A stretch of DNA of 64,000 bases from Flavobacterium sp. HJJ (GCF_015351475.1 NZ_JADKPR010000018.1:1-64000); one strand, 5' to 3'; shown: positions 32,072-41,906, counted from the first letter of the stretch. Numbers and translations are program-made. The notes: a model not told the origin generated them from the sequence alone.

Positions 32072-33814
32072 TTATGAATCTATATTTTGTGTTAATTCAT
32101 TTTGCTCTTCATCTTTAAATATCGTCACTTGGAATAAATAAGACAATATGATAGTGAGTAAAGCTCCAATAAAATTCAGCCACAGATAGCCTAGTTTTTC
32201 GGCTCCGCTAGGGTAAATAAAGTTGGTAAAATAGTATATGATAAAAATAGCTGCCTGACTGATTACTGCACTATAAAAGATAGATTTTCCGCGTATTTTT
32301 TGAAGGTAAAAACCAACAAGGAAAATCCCCAGAACAGTTCCGTAAAAAATTGAACCAATAATATTTACCAGCTGAATTAAGTTTTCAAAAAGCGTAGCAA
32401 TACAGGCAAATCCTATTGCGATAATTCCCCACATAAGAGTGAAGAGTTTTGAGACATTCAGATAATGCTTTTCACTTTTTTCTGTTTTAACATTGCGTTT
32501 GTAAATATCTATGGCCGTAGTAGAAGCTAATGCATTAAGTCCAGAAGCTGTAGAAGACATAGCTGCCGAAATAATCACAGCCAGCAGTAAGCCAATAAGT
32601 CCTTTTGGTAAATAGTGAAGGATAAAATAGAAAAAAACATAATCCTTATCGTTGGTTTCGGCTTTGTCATCAGCTTTGGAAATAATTTCCCGGGCTTGTG
32701 TTCTTAATTCCTTTTCTTTGAGTGCCAGATCGACTAATTCTTTTCGAAGAGCAGGATTGTCATAATCCTGATTAAGCTGGTCAATGTACAGCAGATTGAC
32801 TACTTTTTCATCTTCGCACAGCTTATCCAAATCTTTTTGGAGGTTTTGATATTCTTCTTTGTATTTTGAATTTTCAACGGTAATTTTATTGTTTGGATTA
32901 AAGTTTAAAGGAGTTCCGTTAAACTGGAAAAAGATAAAAACCATAACGCCGGTAAGCAGAATCAAAAACTGCATTGGTACTTTTAAAAGCCCGTTCATTA
33001 TTAATCCCATTTGGCTTTCACGTACTGACTTCCCTGATAAGTAGCGTCCTACCTGTGACTGATCTGTCCCAAAATAGGCTAATGCCAAAAAGAATCCGCC
33101 AGTGATTCCGCTCCAAAATGTATACTTTTCATCCAAGTCAAAGGAGAAGTTTACAATATTCATTTTTTGATTGGCACCGGCAATATGCAGGGCATTGTCA
33201 AAAGTCATATCATTAGGCAAATAATCCAGAATTAGAAAAAATGTAATCACCATCCCAGCCAAAATAACAAACATTTGCTGCTTTTGAGTAACATTTACCG
33301 CTTTTGTTCCTCCTGAAAAAGTATAAATAATAACCAGAATACCAATAACGATATTCATATACGTAAGATCCCATCCTAATAAAGCTGATAAAATGATAGA
33401 AGGGGCATAAATAGTAATACCGGTTCCTAAACCTCTCTGCACCAAAAACAAAATAGCTGCCAATGAACGAGTTTTCAGGTCAAACCTTTTCTCTAAATAT
33501 TCATAAGCAGTATAGACTTTATATTTGTGATAAATAGGTATAAAAGTAACGCAGATTACAATCATTGCGATTGGTAATCCGAAGTAGAACTGCACAAATC
33601 CCATACCGTCATGATACGCTTGTCCGGGAGTTGAAAGAAATGTAATGGCACTCGCTTGGGTTGCCATCACAGAAAGACCAACGGTAAACCAAGGCGTTTC
33701 GTTGTTGCCAAGAATATATTCCTCTACATTTTTGCTTCCTCGGGTTTTCCAGGCACCATAAATTACTATAAATAAAAGTGTTACTATCAGTACAATCCAG
33801 TCAAATAATTGCAT
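32072..33814 (-). CDS. sodium:solute symporter (SSS family)
   Basis: A 580-residue permease with about thirteen or fourteen transmembrane segments. Family landmarks: GNNETPWFTVGLSVMATQASAITFLSTPGQAY (early sodium-site region), IYTFSGGTKAVNVT, YFGTDQSQVGRYLSGKS and AAMSSTASGLNALAS. A large polar insert (about 300-390, rich in Lys/Glu) lies between helices and is coiled-coil-like. It is co-transcribed with a 35-residue membrane protein and a PIG-L deacetylase, suggesting uptake of a sugar, amino-sugar derivative or other organic solute; the substrate is not readable. Confidence 0.9.
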   Translation of the reverse strand: MQLFDWIVLIVTLLFIVIYGAWKTRGSKNVEEYILGNNETPWFTVGLSVMATQASAITFLSTPGQAYHDGMGFVQFYFGLPIAMIVICVTFIPIYHKYKVYTAYEYLEKRFDLKTRSLAAILFLVQRGLGTGITIYAPSIILSALLGWDLTYMNIVIGILVIIYTFSGGTKAVNVTQKQQMFVILAGMVITFFLILDYLPNDMTFDNALHIAGANQKMNIVNFSFDLDEKYTFWSGITGGFFLALAYFGTDQSQVGRYLSGKSVRESQMGLIMNGLLKVPMQFLILLTGVMVFIFFQFNGTPLNFNPNNKITVENSKYKEEYQNLQKDLDKLCEDEKVVNLLYIDQLNQDYDNPALRKELVDLALKEKELRTQAREIISKADDKAETNDKDYVFFYFILHYLPKGLIGLLLAVIISAAMSSTASGLNALASTTAIDIYKRNVKTEKSEKHYLNVSKLFTLMWGIIAIGFACIATLFENLIQLVNIIGSIFYGTVLGIFLVGFYLQKIRGKSIFYSAVISQAAIFIIYYFTNFIYPSGAEKLGYLWLNFIGALLTIILSYLFQVTIFKDEEQNELTQNIDS

Positions 33815-33817
33815 AGG

Positions 33818-33925
33818 TTAAGAGTATAATTTCATAATTAGATAGAAAATAATAATAAACAAAGCGTTGGCAATCAGAACCAATGTGTAGCTTTTTGACC
33901 AGATTTTGGGATCTTTTGAGTCCAT
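33818..33925 (-). CDS. 35-residue single-span membrane protein coupled to the symporter
   Basis: An ATG at 33925 lies one base past the PIG-L stop codon, and the TAA at 33818-33820 is 3 bp before the symporter start. The product begins MDSKDPKIWSKSYTLVLIAN and ends with a hydrophobic helix FIIIFYLIMKLYS. I recall similar tiny proteins upstream of SSS symporters in Flavobacteria. It could be an auxiliary subunit of the transporter. The tight packing on both sides is strong evidence that it is a true gene. Confidence 0.75.
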   Translation of the reverse strand: MDSKDPKIWSKSYTLVLIANALFIIIFYLIMKLYS

Positions 33926-33926
33926 G

Positions 33927-36458
33927 TTATTGTTTTATTTTTTGGTTTGGAATATTTACTGAAGGTTTTGTCGAAATTAAATTAGACAGTAATTTATAAG
34001 CTCCGGGAACACCTTCGGGTAATTCTCTAAAAAAGCTTAGGCCTGTGTAAATATAATTTCCTTTTCCGTAAGGCGCAATTAACAATGCCCCATTCAATGC
34101 ACTTTCTCCCTTATCATTTGACGAAAGTATCGGTGTGAAATTTTTATCAAATTCTTTCGGATAATACAAACCTTGTTCCTGCGTCCAGCCTTTGAAGTCA
34201 TTTTGAGTAATCGTATTCGGATAATTCAAAGCAGGATGATTCGGTTTCAAAAATCGAACTTCAGCATTCTCTTCAGTAACTCTGTCATTTGAAACTTTTA
34301 ATGGATAAGGCGCAATGTTTGGAGTAACCAAAGCTCCAGTGGTATTATATTGAACGACCATTGTCTTACCGCTTTTTACAAAATCGAACAAAATATCTTG
34401 TTTATTTGCTAATGCTTTAACGGTATTGTATGCGCGTACCCCAGTCATGACAACATCAAATGATTCCAGTTTTTCGGGAGTTATTTCTTCGGGTTTTACT
34501 ATTGTTACTTTGTATCCCATTTGTGACAAACTCTGAGGAACTTCATCTCCAGCCCCCATGATGTAGGCAATTCTCTCCTGATTGGTTTTCAAATCCATTC
34601 GGATGCATTTTACCTCAGATGTTTTTAAAACCTGCTGCTTGGTAATATGGTCATAATTAATTATAATCTGCTCTTTGTCGTAAGGTTTTCCGTCAATAAC
34701 TGCAATACTTTTGGCTGTAACTTCGCCCACTTGTGCAGGAGGAGTGACTTCAAAATATACCGTTTGTTCTGTTCCTTTTTTGTCTAATTGAAACGGAATA
34801 GACTCAGGAGAAATTATCCATTCTTTTGGTAAATCCAATTTTAAAGTTCCCTTTACTGCATCTTTACCTGATTTTAAAGTTATGCCTATATACTTTGGTT
34901 TTGTGTTAGGAAAAAGCAGCACTTTATCCTGAATAGTAGTTGTTATTTCTGGAACAATATCTAAGAAGTTATAGATTTCACCCTTAACATTATCATTGTA
35001 TTTATAAACAGCTGTTCTCTCAAAAGGGATTTCTACACCATTAATTTTTACATTAAAAACAACTTTGACTTCTCTGATGATATCCGGAATTCCAATGTTC
35101 TTTTGATCTTCTACAGTGTAAAGACCAACTGTTCCTTTTTCTTTCAGCCAATAAGGCTGTGTGTAATTTATTGATTGAGGTAATTGTAAATCCACCGAGG
35201 TGTTTTGAAGTATATTGTTTTTCAATGGAGTATTCAAAATAGTGGTTTTTTGTTCAGGCAGCGTGGTAACACTTATCAGCTGTATGTCGGAAGGGCTTCG
35301 GTTAATGGCTTCAAGCTTAAGTGTTACGATACTTCCGGGTGTTGCTTCCTGAGTGTTTGAAACAGCTTCCAGAAACAAGCCGGAGCAGTCTGCAATTATT
35401 TTTTTTATTTCTTCAGATTTAACTGTTTTCCAGTGGTTTTCATCTAATGCCTGAATCATGGCATAGGCTTTTAATAAATTCGGAATACTGGCAGACGGGT
35501 TTTTAAAATCATACTGATTGGCAATAATGTTAATTAGTTCGCCAATAGGTTTACCGTCTTTTACACGATTCCAGCTTGTATCTATGCCTTCGAAAATGGA
35601 GGTTTTGTTTTGTAAAGGTTCTCCTTTTAGGTATTCCAGATATTCGGTGCTTTCACCTCGAGATCCAGTAGATCCAAATCCTTGGGATTTATGACTGCTG
35701 CGGCTCAAAGCGGCTATTTCCTGGTTCGATTTCCCTAAGGTTGGATAATACGAACCTGTTTGTATCGCCATCAAATTGGTTTTATCAGCCGAATCAAATT
35801 TTTCTTTACTGCCATAAAACCACCAGTTAGTGTTAAAAAAAACTCTTTTAGGCCGCCAAGGTTTTTCGAGCTGCAGCTGTTCTGGAAAAGCGGCAGGATT
35901 ATTGGCAAGATCAAATCCTTCAACGCTCAGCATCGCTGATGAAGTGTGATGCCCGTGTGTAGTACCTGGCGATCTGTGATCAAATCGATTGATGATTACA
36001 TCGGGCTGAAATTTTCTGATAACCCAGACCAAATCGGCTAATACTTTTTCTTTATCCCAAATCTGAAGTGTTTCATCTGGATTTTTAGAATAGCCAAAAT
36101 CATTGGCTCTTGAAAAAAACTGTTCTCCGTTATCAATTTTTCTGGCCTCAAGAAGTTCCTGTGTTCTAATAACTCCTAATAATTCACGCAGTTGAGGACC
36201 AATTAAATTTTGTCCTCCATCTCCTCTGGTCAAGGATAAGTAACCAGTTCTGGCATGAATATTATTTGCCATATAAGATATTAAATGTGTGTTTTCATCA
36301 TCGGGATGAGCTGCAATATAAAGTACAGTTCCCAGAAAATTAAGTTTCTGAATTTCATTGTATATCTCTGCAGAACTTGGTTTTTGAGGTTTTTGTGCGT
36401 TTGTTAATTGTATTGAAAGGAAAAAAAGCAAAAATGATTTAAAAAAAAGCTTTCGCAT
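33927..36458 (-). CDS. PIG-L (LmbE-like) deacetylase family protein, exported
   Basis: An 843-residue protein with a signal peptide (LLFFLSIQLTNAQ). The N-terminal deacetylase domain (about 40-300) has the zinc motif AAHPDDE (51-55) and GDGGQNLIGPQLRELLGVIRTQELLEA. A middle beta-rich part (about 390-620) follows. The C-terminal domain (about 640-840; FDVVMTGVRAYNTVKAL, MVVQYNTTGALV, GKGNYIYTGLSFFRELPEGVPGA) looks like a class I glutamine-amidotransferase or ThuA-like fold. It probably removes N-acetyl groups from sugars in the periplasm. It heads an operon with a tiny membrane protein and a sodium symporter. Confidence 0.88.
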   Translation of the reverse strand: MRKLFFKSFLLFFLSIQLTNAQKPQKPSSAEIYNEIQKLNFLGTVLYIAAHPDDENTHLISYMANNIHARTGYLSLTRGDGGQNLIGPQLRELLGVIRTQELLEARKIDNGEQFFSRANDFGYSKNPDETLQIWDKEKVLADLVWVIRKFQPDVIINRFDHRSPGTTHGHHTSSAMLSVEGFDLANNPAAFPEQLQLEKPWRPKRVFFNTNWWFYGSKEKFDSADKTNLMAIQTGSYYPTLGKSNQEIAALSRSSHKSQGFGSTGSRGESTEYLEYLKGEPLQNKTSIFEGIDTSWNRVKDGKPIGELINIIANQYDFKNPSASIPNLLKAYAMIQALDENHWKTVKSEEIKKIIADCSGLFLEAVSNTQEATPGSIVTLKLEAINRSPSDIQLISVTTLPEQKTTILNTPLKNNILQNTSVDLQLPQSINYTQPYWLKEKGTVGLYTVEDQKNIGIPDIIREVKVVFNVKINGVEIPFERTAVYKYNDNVKGEIYNFLDIVPEITTTIQDKVLLFPNTKPKYIGITLKSGKDAVKGTLKLDLPKEWIISPESIPFQLDKKGTEQTVYFEVTPPAQVGEVTAKSIAVIDGKPYDKEQIIINYDHITKQQVLKTSEVKCIRMDLKTNQERIAYIMGAGDEVPQSLSQMGYKVTIVKPEEITPEKLESFDVVMTGVRAYNTVKALANKQDILFDFVKSGKTMVVQYNTTGALVTPNIAPYPLKVSNDRVTEENAEVRFLKPNHPALNYPNTITQNDFKGWTQEQGLYYPKEFDKNFTPILSSNDKGESALNGALLIAPYGKGNYIYTGLSFFRELPEGVPGAYKLLSNLISTKPSVNIPNQKIKQ

Positions 36459-36744
36459 ATAACAGGTTTATTGTTTTTAAATAAAATGGATTAGTTCAAC
36501 TTCAAAAATACTAATTTAAAAATGGGAATATTTGGATATTACTCCAAAAGTTATGTTAATGTTTAATATTTTGTGAATTGTTTTTCAGGAATAATTACTA
36601 AATTTTTCATTAAATACTTAAAAAATAATATTGATTTATGTTAATTAATTAAAATTAGAATGCTAAATTTGAGAATATTGTGAAATGATTTTTTAGATTT
36701 TATTCCAGACAGTTTCTTTATTTATAATTAATCTGCAGTTCCAA

Positions 36745-37746
36745 ATGGATATACAATACACGGAGGATATTTTGAAGAACAGTTTCGAAAAGGCTGTCAT
36801 TAAACAGCATGATGATTATGAGGGAGAGGTTGTTACCACATTAATCAGAAAGCTGTGCTTAACGGGTTCAGTTAAAGCTGTTTTATGTATTCATGGTTTC
36901 AATGATTACTTTTTTCAGGAAGTTATCGCTGATGAATTTTTAAAGAAAGGCTATAATTTTTACGCTTTGGATTTAAGAAAATACGGCCGGTCTATACTGC
37001 GGCATCAAAAATCTAATAATGTTAGACAGTTGTCAGAGTATTATGAAGATATTGACCAGGCCTTAAGTATAATAAGGGAGGAAGGTAATAATGAAACAGT
37101 GCTTTATGGACATTCTGCGGGAGGTCTCATTATTACTTTATATGCGTCAGACCGAAAGAATGACGCTCTTTTTGATGTACTGATCTGTAACAGCCCTTTT
37201 TATGATTTTAATGTCCCTTGGATTCAGAAGATACTTGTTGTTCCATTACTTTCATTATTAGGAAGATTATGTCCCAATTTGGCTTTGCCAATTAGTTTTT
37301 CAAAGTTTTATGGCAAAAGCCTGCATAAAAACGATTATGGTGAATGGGATTATAGTCTGCAGTGGAAACCTCATGCCGCTCCGTCTATTAATGCAGGATG
37401 GGTAAATGCGATACATCAGGGGCATCTGAAGATTGCAAAAGGAATTTCGGTATCAAAACCAATTTTGATATTGCATTCATCACATTCGGTTTATCTTTCA
37501 AAATGGAATAAAGCTATATTTGAGGGTGATGCAATTTTGAACGTAAATGATATTATTAAAAAAGCCAAATTAATTGACTCTCCGCATAAAGAAGTTATTG
37601 GTTTTTCAGGTGCCATGCACGATTTGGTACTGTCCAGAAAGCCTGTAAGAGATATTGTCTTTAATGCTGTTTTCGTGTGGCTGAGTGATGAAGAATCCAG
37701 CAGTCAAAATGTAAACCCAAAGTCTAAATCTACAAGCTTTAGTTAA
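36745..37746 (+). CDS. alpha/beta hydrolase, monoacylglycerol-lipase-like
   Basis: A 333-residue soluble hydrolase. Oxyanion-hole residues appear as CIHGFND (50-51), the nucleophile elbow as YGHSAGG (Ser124) and the late catalytic His in GAMHDLVLS. The fold and the ALDLRKYGRS segment match Hydrolase_4 (serine aminopeptidase S33 / monoacylglycerol lipase-like) proteins. There is no signal peptide, so it is likely cytoplasmic. It is a single gene ending at a strong terminator. Confidence 0.85.
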   Translation: MDIQYTEDILKNSFEKAVIKQHDDYEGEVVTTLIRKLCLTGSVKAVLCIHGFNDYFFQEVIADEFLKKGYNFYALDLRKYGRSILRHQKSNNVRQLSEYYEDIDQALSIIREEGNNETVLYGHSAGGLIITLYASDRKNDALFDVLICNSPFYDFNVPWIQKILVVPLLSLLGRLCPNLALPISFSKFYGKSLHKNDYGEWDYSLQWKPHAAPSINAGWVNAIHQGHLKIAKGISVSKPILILHSSHSVYLSKWNKAIFEGDAILNVNDIIKKAKLIDSPHKEVIGFSGAMHDLVLSRKPVRDIVFNAVFVWLSDEESSSQNVNPKSKSTSFS

Positions 37747-37770
37747 AGACTGTTAGATAGAATTTTGAAT

Positions 37771-37806
37771 AAAAAAAGCCGCAACTGATAAACTGTTGCG
37801 GCTTTA
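37771..37806. terminator. terminator between convergent genes
   Basis: AAAGCCGCAAC and GTTGCGGCTTT pair around a nine-base loop, with an A run to the left. It can end both the hydrolase gene and the minus-strand operon that stops at 37825. Confidence 0.8.
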
Positions 37807-37824
37807 GAAAGTGTAGAAACAGGT

Positions 37825-38334
37825 TTAATGTTTGTGTCCTTTTCCTTTACCATTTCCTCCGTGGTTGCCATTATGATTACCATTATCATGATGTTCATGG
37901 CGGTCATGATCTTCATAATGCACTTGATAAGGACCTCTCATTTTTTGAGGCTTTCCTTTGTACCCTTTGTAATATCTCACTTTGTGAGTGTCATAATAGG
38001 CATAAGGAGTACGGCCATGATAATCGGTCAAAACTACTTTGTAACCATGGTATAAATCATATCCTCTGCAATAGGAAGGTAAATATCTGGAGCGGATCCA
38101 TTTTCCGTTTCCATAATAAATATACTGAGTCGCACGAATGTCATAATAAACCTGAATATCGGGCAGGTAGTAATATTCAGCTTCATCGTAACCTACAGGT
38201 CCCCAAACAGGAGGTGTTCCTATATGTACATTTACGTTTGGAGTTCCTATGTTTACATCGACTGAAACCTGAGCCTGCGTTTTGTGCACGCTAAAAAACA
38301 GGAGACCTATAATAAATAATTTAATTGTTTTCAT
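37825..38334 (-). CDS. small exported Tyr/His/Gly-rich protein
   Basis: The start at 38334 (MKTIKLFIIGLLFFSVHKTQAQ) gives a signal peptide; the longer frame would overlap the MscS gene. The mature 148 residues begin VSVDVNIGTPNVNVHIGTPP, then are rich in Tyr and Gly (YYYLPDIQVYYDIRATQYIYYGNGKW), and end in a His/Asn/Gly/Lys tail that might bind metal. Similar proteins are found across Flavobacteria without known function. It is the last gene of the MscS-Maf-UbiA-KdsC-DUF2520 run. Confidence 0.78.
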   Translation of the reverse strand: MKTIKLFIIGLLFFSVHKTQAQVSVDVNIGTPNVNVHIGTPPVWGPVGYDEAEYYYLPDIQVYYDIRATQYIYYGNGKWIRSRYLPSYCRGYDLYHGYKVVLTDYHGRTPYAYYDTHKVRYYKGYKGKPQKMRGPYQVHYEDHDRHEHHDNGNHNGNHGGNGKGKGHKH

Positions 38335-38371
38335 TGTGTTTAAATTTAGATTAGTAAATAAATTTAGCTGA

Positions 38372-38905
38372 TTAATCGGTGTATTCATCATTAGAATGCA
38401 GCGGTTTTTTAATTATCGAAATTCCTTTTTGAAAAAATAAATTATTTGGGTAAATAACAATTTCTCCTTCTTTAGAACGTATTGTTACATGAAAAGCTCC
38501 AATATCTTCAATCTCACCTTCCACCAGATAATCTTTGTCATGGATTAATATAACATCTCCTATTTTGAAGGGAAATGAAAAAAACAAAATTATTCCCGAT
38601 GTAATATTGCTCAAAATTGACCATTGTGCAAACATTGCGACCCCAATCACCGTGGCAATAGACGAAAGCGTAATGAAAATATCTTTGGCCTGAACTCCCC
38701 AAATTAATATCAGGGTAATTAATGCCATGATAGTAATAAGGATGTTGATATATTTGATGACTAAATTTGTTCTTCTTTCAATAATCTGGCTTGTCTTGGC
38801 ATATCTTCTCACTAATTTTGATACTAGTGTTCGAGATAAAATAACTATTATCAGCAATACTCCTGTGCTGATCTGCTCTTTCAGATATTGATCAAAAAAA
38901 ATCAT
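38372..38905 (-). CDS. MscS family mechanosensitive channel, small type
   Basis: A 177-residue protein with three hydrophobic segments (about 15-30, 48-68, 75-110). The pore-helix-like VIGVAMFAQWSILSNITSGIILFF leads into the MscS beta domain (FPFKIGDVILIHDKDYLVEGEIEDIGAFHVTIRSKEGEIVIYPNN). It lacks the large C-terminal vestibule domain of E. coli MscS, as is common for this short class. It should release solutes under hypo-osmotic stress. It follows the maf gene by 17 bp. Confidence 0.85.
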   Translation of the reverse strand: MIFFDQYLKEQISTGVLLIIVILSRTLVSKLVRRYAKTSQIIERRTNLVIKYINILITIMALITLILIWGVQAKDIFITLSSIATVIGVAMFAQWSILSNITSGIILFFSFPFKIGDVILIHDKDYLVEGEIEDIGAFHVTIRSKEGEIVIYPNNLFFQKGISIIKKPLHSNDEYTD

Positions 38906-38922
38906 TTATTTTTTTCAGTTAT

Positions 38923-39504
38923 TTATAAATTATTTAAATATTCATATACTTTATCTGTCGGCATTCCCATAACATTTGCATAGGAACCTTCTATTTTTGA
39001 AACTCCAATAAAACCAATCCATTCCTGAATTCCATAAGCTCCAGCTTTATCATAAGGTTTGTAATTTTCCAAATAATAAAGTATTGCTTGGTCACTTAAC
39101 GCATTAAAGGTCACTTTTGTTGTTTCGGTGATTAAATTAAAAGATAAATTTGTCTTAAAACATACCGAAGTGATGACTTCGTGAGTGCTATTTGATAATG
39201 ACTTCAATATTTCAAATGCATTCTGATGATCCTTCGGTTTTCCTAAAGCACAATTATTGTGCCAGACAATAGTGTCACTGGTAATCAATATGTCATTTTG
39301 CTGTAATTCTCCTTCAAAAGCGTTGGCTTTCAGCAAAGAAAGATAATTAGTTATTTCTTCAGCTTTTAATTCTGGCGGGAAAATTTCTTCGATTTCTTTT
39401 AGCCTAATTTCAAAATCTAAATCCAGATCTTTAAAAAACTGCTGTCTCCTCGGTGAACCCGAAGCTAAAATAAGTTTATAGTTTTTTAGTTTTTCTTTAA
39501 GCAT
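38923..39504 (-). CDS. maf: Maf family nucleotide pyrophosphatase
   Basis: The start at 39504 (MLKEKLKNYKLILASGSPRR) matches the family N-terminus; the longer frame would add a stretch overlapping ubiA. The 193-residue enzyme has the signature LASGSPRRQQF, the EITNYLSLLKANAF segment, ITSDTIV and the ending KIEGSYANVMGMP. Maf proteins hydrolyse non-canonical or pyrimidine nucleoside triphosphates (dTTP/UTP-type) and are linked to septum arrest. The start codon overlaps the end of the upstream prenyltransferase gene. Confidence 0.93.
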   Translation of the reverse strand: MLKEKLKNYKLILASGSPRRQQFFKDLDLDFEIRLKEIEEIFPPELKAEEITNYLSLLKANAFEGELQQNDILITSDTIVWHNNCALGKPKDHQNAFEILKSLSNSTHEVITSVCFKTNLSFNLITETTKVTFNALSDQAILYYLENYKPYDKAGAYGIQEWIGFIGVSKIEGSYANVMGMPTDKVYEYLNNL

Positions 39505-40429
39505 GATGATGGTGAAGAATATTATAAGTGACAACGGCAATCGAAAAACAGCCAAATAAAATGATTAGTTTCAAAATAGTGCTCAGCTGATGATAATCTT
39601 TTTTCTTTTTTGCATGATCTATTTTTATAGTAAAATAAATTAAAGGAGAGACTATACATGTCAAGGAATATAATGTAGCCAAATGCAGATCATTGGGTAA
39701 AAAGTAATTTTTGATGTAGTAAGTAATCATGATCAAAGGAATCAGACTTAATACAAAGACAATCTTTGATGTACGTTTTAAGCCCAAAATGACAGGTAAT
39801 GTATTCATTCCTTGTTTGTGATCTCCGCTGATATCTTCCATGTCTTTGACAATTTCCCTGATAAAATTAATTACAAATGCAAATACTGCATAATCCATAA
39901 GTATCGAAAACAGTTCGGCCATTTCGATTTTATTTTCTGGATTGATAACTGGCAGAAGATCAAAAACACCAATGATTATTACACTAAATGCCAATAAAAA
40001 AGCTACAACAAAGTTGCCGATGAGCAGCATTTGTTTTAAGCTTGTGGCATACAGATATAAGGTAGCCGAAATAATAATAAAGATAGATGCAAATCCAGGT
40101 TTTGCAATTACATTTGATAGATAAAAACCAATACCAACACCCAGTACAGTGACAAAAAAATAAATATTATAGGCACTGGCTTCGGATATGCTTTTGCCGA
40201 CAACAACTTTTTTTGGCTTGTTGTAGTTGTCCGTTGCCTGATCCATGATGTTATTTATCACATAGCCTCCAGCAGCAATCATGACTGTTGCCAATACTAA
40301 TAATAGATACTGCCAATCAGTTAGTGCCAAAGTGATATTTTGGAAATTTAAAAATCCGTATCTAAAAAGCAGCTGCATCAGAGCAAGCATTAGTAAATTT
40401 TGGAAACGTATTAATTTGAGATACTTCAT
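39497..40429 (-). CDS. UbiA-family prenyltransferase
   Basis: A 310-residue integral membrane enzyme with about nine hydrophobic segments. The first Asp-rich motif is NNIMDQATDNYNKP and the second KDMEDISGDHKQGMNTLPV, both typical of the geranylgeranylglycerol-phosphate geranylgeranyltransferase-like branch of UbiA found in Bacteroidetes. It transfers a prenyl chain to a lipid or quinone precursor. It lies between the KdsC-like gene and maf, and overlaps maf by eight bases, so the genes are coupled. Confidence 0.88.
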   Translation of the reverse strand: MKYLKLIRFQNLLMLALMQLLFRYGFLNFQNITLALTDWQYLLLVLATVMIAAGGYVINNIMDQATDNYNKPKKVVVGKSISEASAYNIYFFVTVLGVGIGFYLSNVIAKPGFASIFIIISATLYLYATSLKQMLLIGNFVVAFLLAFSVIIIGVFDLLPVINPENKIEMAELFSILMDYAVFAFVINFIREIVKDMEDISGDHKQGMNTLPVILGLKRTSKIVFVLSLIPLIMITYYIKNYFLPNDLHLATLYSLTCIVSPLIYFTIKIDHAKKKKDYHQLSTILKLIILFGCFSIAVVTYNILHHHHA

Positions 40430-40488
40430 TGTGAATTGCGAAGGGTTATTGGTGGTTATTTGTTAATAGCTGTTTACTTATGGATGTT

Positions 40489-41016
40489 TTAGTCAAGTTT
40501 TCCATCAAAATGAGTTGTCCATTTTCCCTGTACTTTCATTACTTGTTCAATCACGTCGCGTACTGCTCCTTTACCGCCGTTTTTATGTGATATGTAAGCC
40601 GAAATTGTTTTGATTTCGGGACTTGCATCTTGTGGGCAGGCAGGCAGTCCAACTAATTTCATAACGTGATAATCTGGAATATCATCTCCCATATACAAAA
40701 CCTGCTCAGGGTTGATGCCGTAAAGATCAGTATATTCTTTGAAAGTTTTTACTTTGTCTGGTGTGCCCAAATGAATATTAGTAATTCCTAAATTCCGCAG
40801 TCTTATTCTAACGCCCTCATTGCTTCCGCCAGAAATAATGCATACATGATAACCGCTTTCGACAGCCGCTTTTAAGGCATAGCCATCACGTATATTCATT
40901 GTTCTCAGCATTTCTCCTTCATTGGAAACAAATACGGAACCGTCAGTAAGCACGCCATCTACGTCAAAAATAAACGCAGTTATATCATTCATTATTTCTT
41001 TATAGCTTTTTGCCAT
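40489..41016 (-). CDS. KdsC-like HAD phosphatase (class III)
   Basis: A 175-residue cap-less HAD enzyme: motif I FIFDVDGVLTDG, motif II CIISGGS, Lys in LGTPDKVKTF, and motif IV YMGDDIPDYHVMKLVGLPACPQDA. This matches 3-deoxy-D-manno-octulosonate 8-phosphate phosphatase (KdsC) and YrbI relatives, which act in lipopolysaccharide sugar synthesis. It overlaps the upstream DUF2520 gene by 17 bp. No kdsA or kdsB is adjacent, so the exact substrate is inferred from family. Confidence 0.9.
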   Translation of the reverse strand: MAKSYKEIMNDITAFIFDVDGVLTDGSVFVSNEGEMLRTMNIRDGYALKAAVESGYHVCIISGGSNEGVRIRLRNLGITNIHLGTPDKVKTFKEYTDLYGINPEQVLYMGDDIPDYHVMKLVGLPACPQDASPEIKTISAYISHKNGGKGAVRDVIEQVMKVQGKWTTHFDGKLD

Positions 41017-41761
41017 GATTTTGTATAGATTGTGTTAGTATTTTATAAATTGTTGATTGATTTTCATTGGATAAAAAAGATTCATGAGCCGCAATTGTCG
41101 AAATGTCATTGCGTTTTGCCGGACCTGTCTGGGCATCTTTTGGGGAAAGCGTCAGTAGTTTTTCGGCAGTTTCAAGAATCAGTGGTTTTAAAATATCAAA
41201 AGATACATGATTTTCCTGGCAGATATCATTTCCTAACTGGTACAGATAATTCGTGAAATTATTCACAAAAACGGCTGCTACATGCAATGCTTTTCGCTGA
41301 TGGGAATCAATGGCCTGCACATTGTCCGAAATAGAAGCTGCAGTTTTTTCCAGTAATGTATAATCATTTTCAAATTCCGTTTCCAAGCAGAATGGAACGG
41401 TTTTAAAATCAATTGTTTTTCCTTTGGTAAATGTCTGTAACGGATAAAATACCCCTTTCCTGTTTTTCCTGTTCAATGATGTCAATGGTGCGCTCCCGGA
41501 TGTATGAACAACCAGACGGTTTTCAAACGGTAACTGTGAAGAAACTTCTGAAATGGCATCATCCGAAACCGCTATTATATATAAATCGGCTTCTGCCAAA
41601 GCATTCCAGTCATTGATGATTTTGCTTGAATCAAGATTTGGAATAATCTGCCTTTGGTTTCTTGAAAATACCTGTATGATATCTATCGCTTTATTTTTTG
41701 CGAAAGCATCAATGAGGTGTTGTGCAACATTCCCAGAACCTATAATTGTTATTTTAATCAT
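41000..41761 (-). CDS. Rossmann-fold DUF2520 protein
   Basis: A 253-residue protein with an N-terminal NAD(P)-binding fold (IKITIIGSGNVAQHLIDAF) and a helical C-terminal DUF2520 domain (about 130-253; HQRKALHVAAVFVNNFTNYLYQLG, AQTGPAKRNDISTIAAHESFL). It resembles F420-dependent or ketopantoate-type dehydrogenases in layout, but the reaction is unknown. It heads the run DUF2520, KdsC, UbiA, Maf, a gene order I know from many Flavobacteriaceae. Confidence 0.9.
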   Translation of the reverse strand: MIKITIIGSGNVAQHLIDAFAKNKAIDIIQVFSRNQRQIIPNLDSSKIINDWNALAEADLYIIAVSDDAISEVSSQLPFENRLVVHTSGSAPLTSLNRKNRKGVFYPLQTFTKGKTIDFKTVPFCLETEFENDYTLLEKTAASISDNVQAIDSHQRKALHVAAVFVNNFTNYLYQLGNDICQENHVSFDILKPLILETAEKLLTLSPKDAQTGPAKRNDISTIAAHESFLSNENQSTIYKILTQSIQNHGKKL

Positions 41762-41906
41762 TCGGCAAAATTAACAAAAAAAGTGAAGTTTTGATTTCAA
41801 TTTTTTAATCTGGTTTAACGGTAAAACTTGTAAGTTATTATGCATATTCAGTCTTTATTTTAAAAATAATCTGATAAAAATGGGCTTTAATTTTTTTGTT
41901 CAAATG

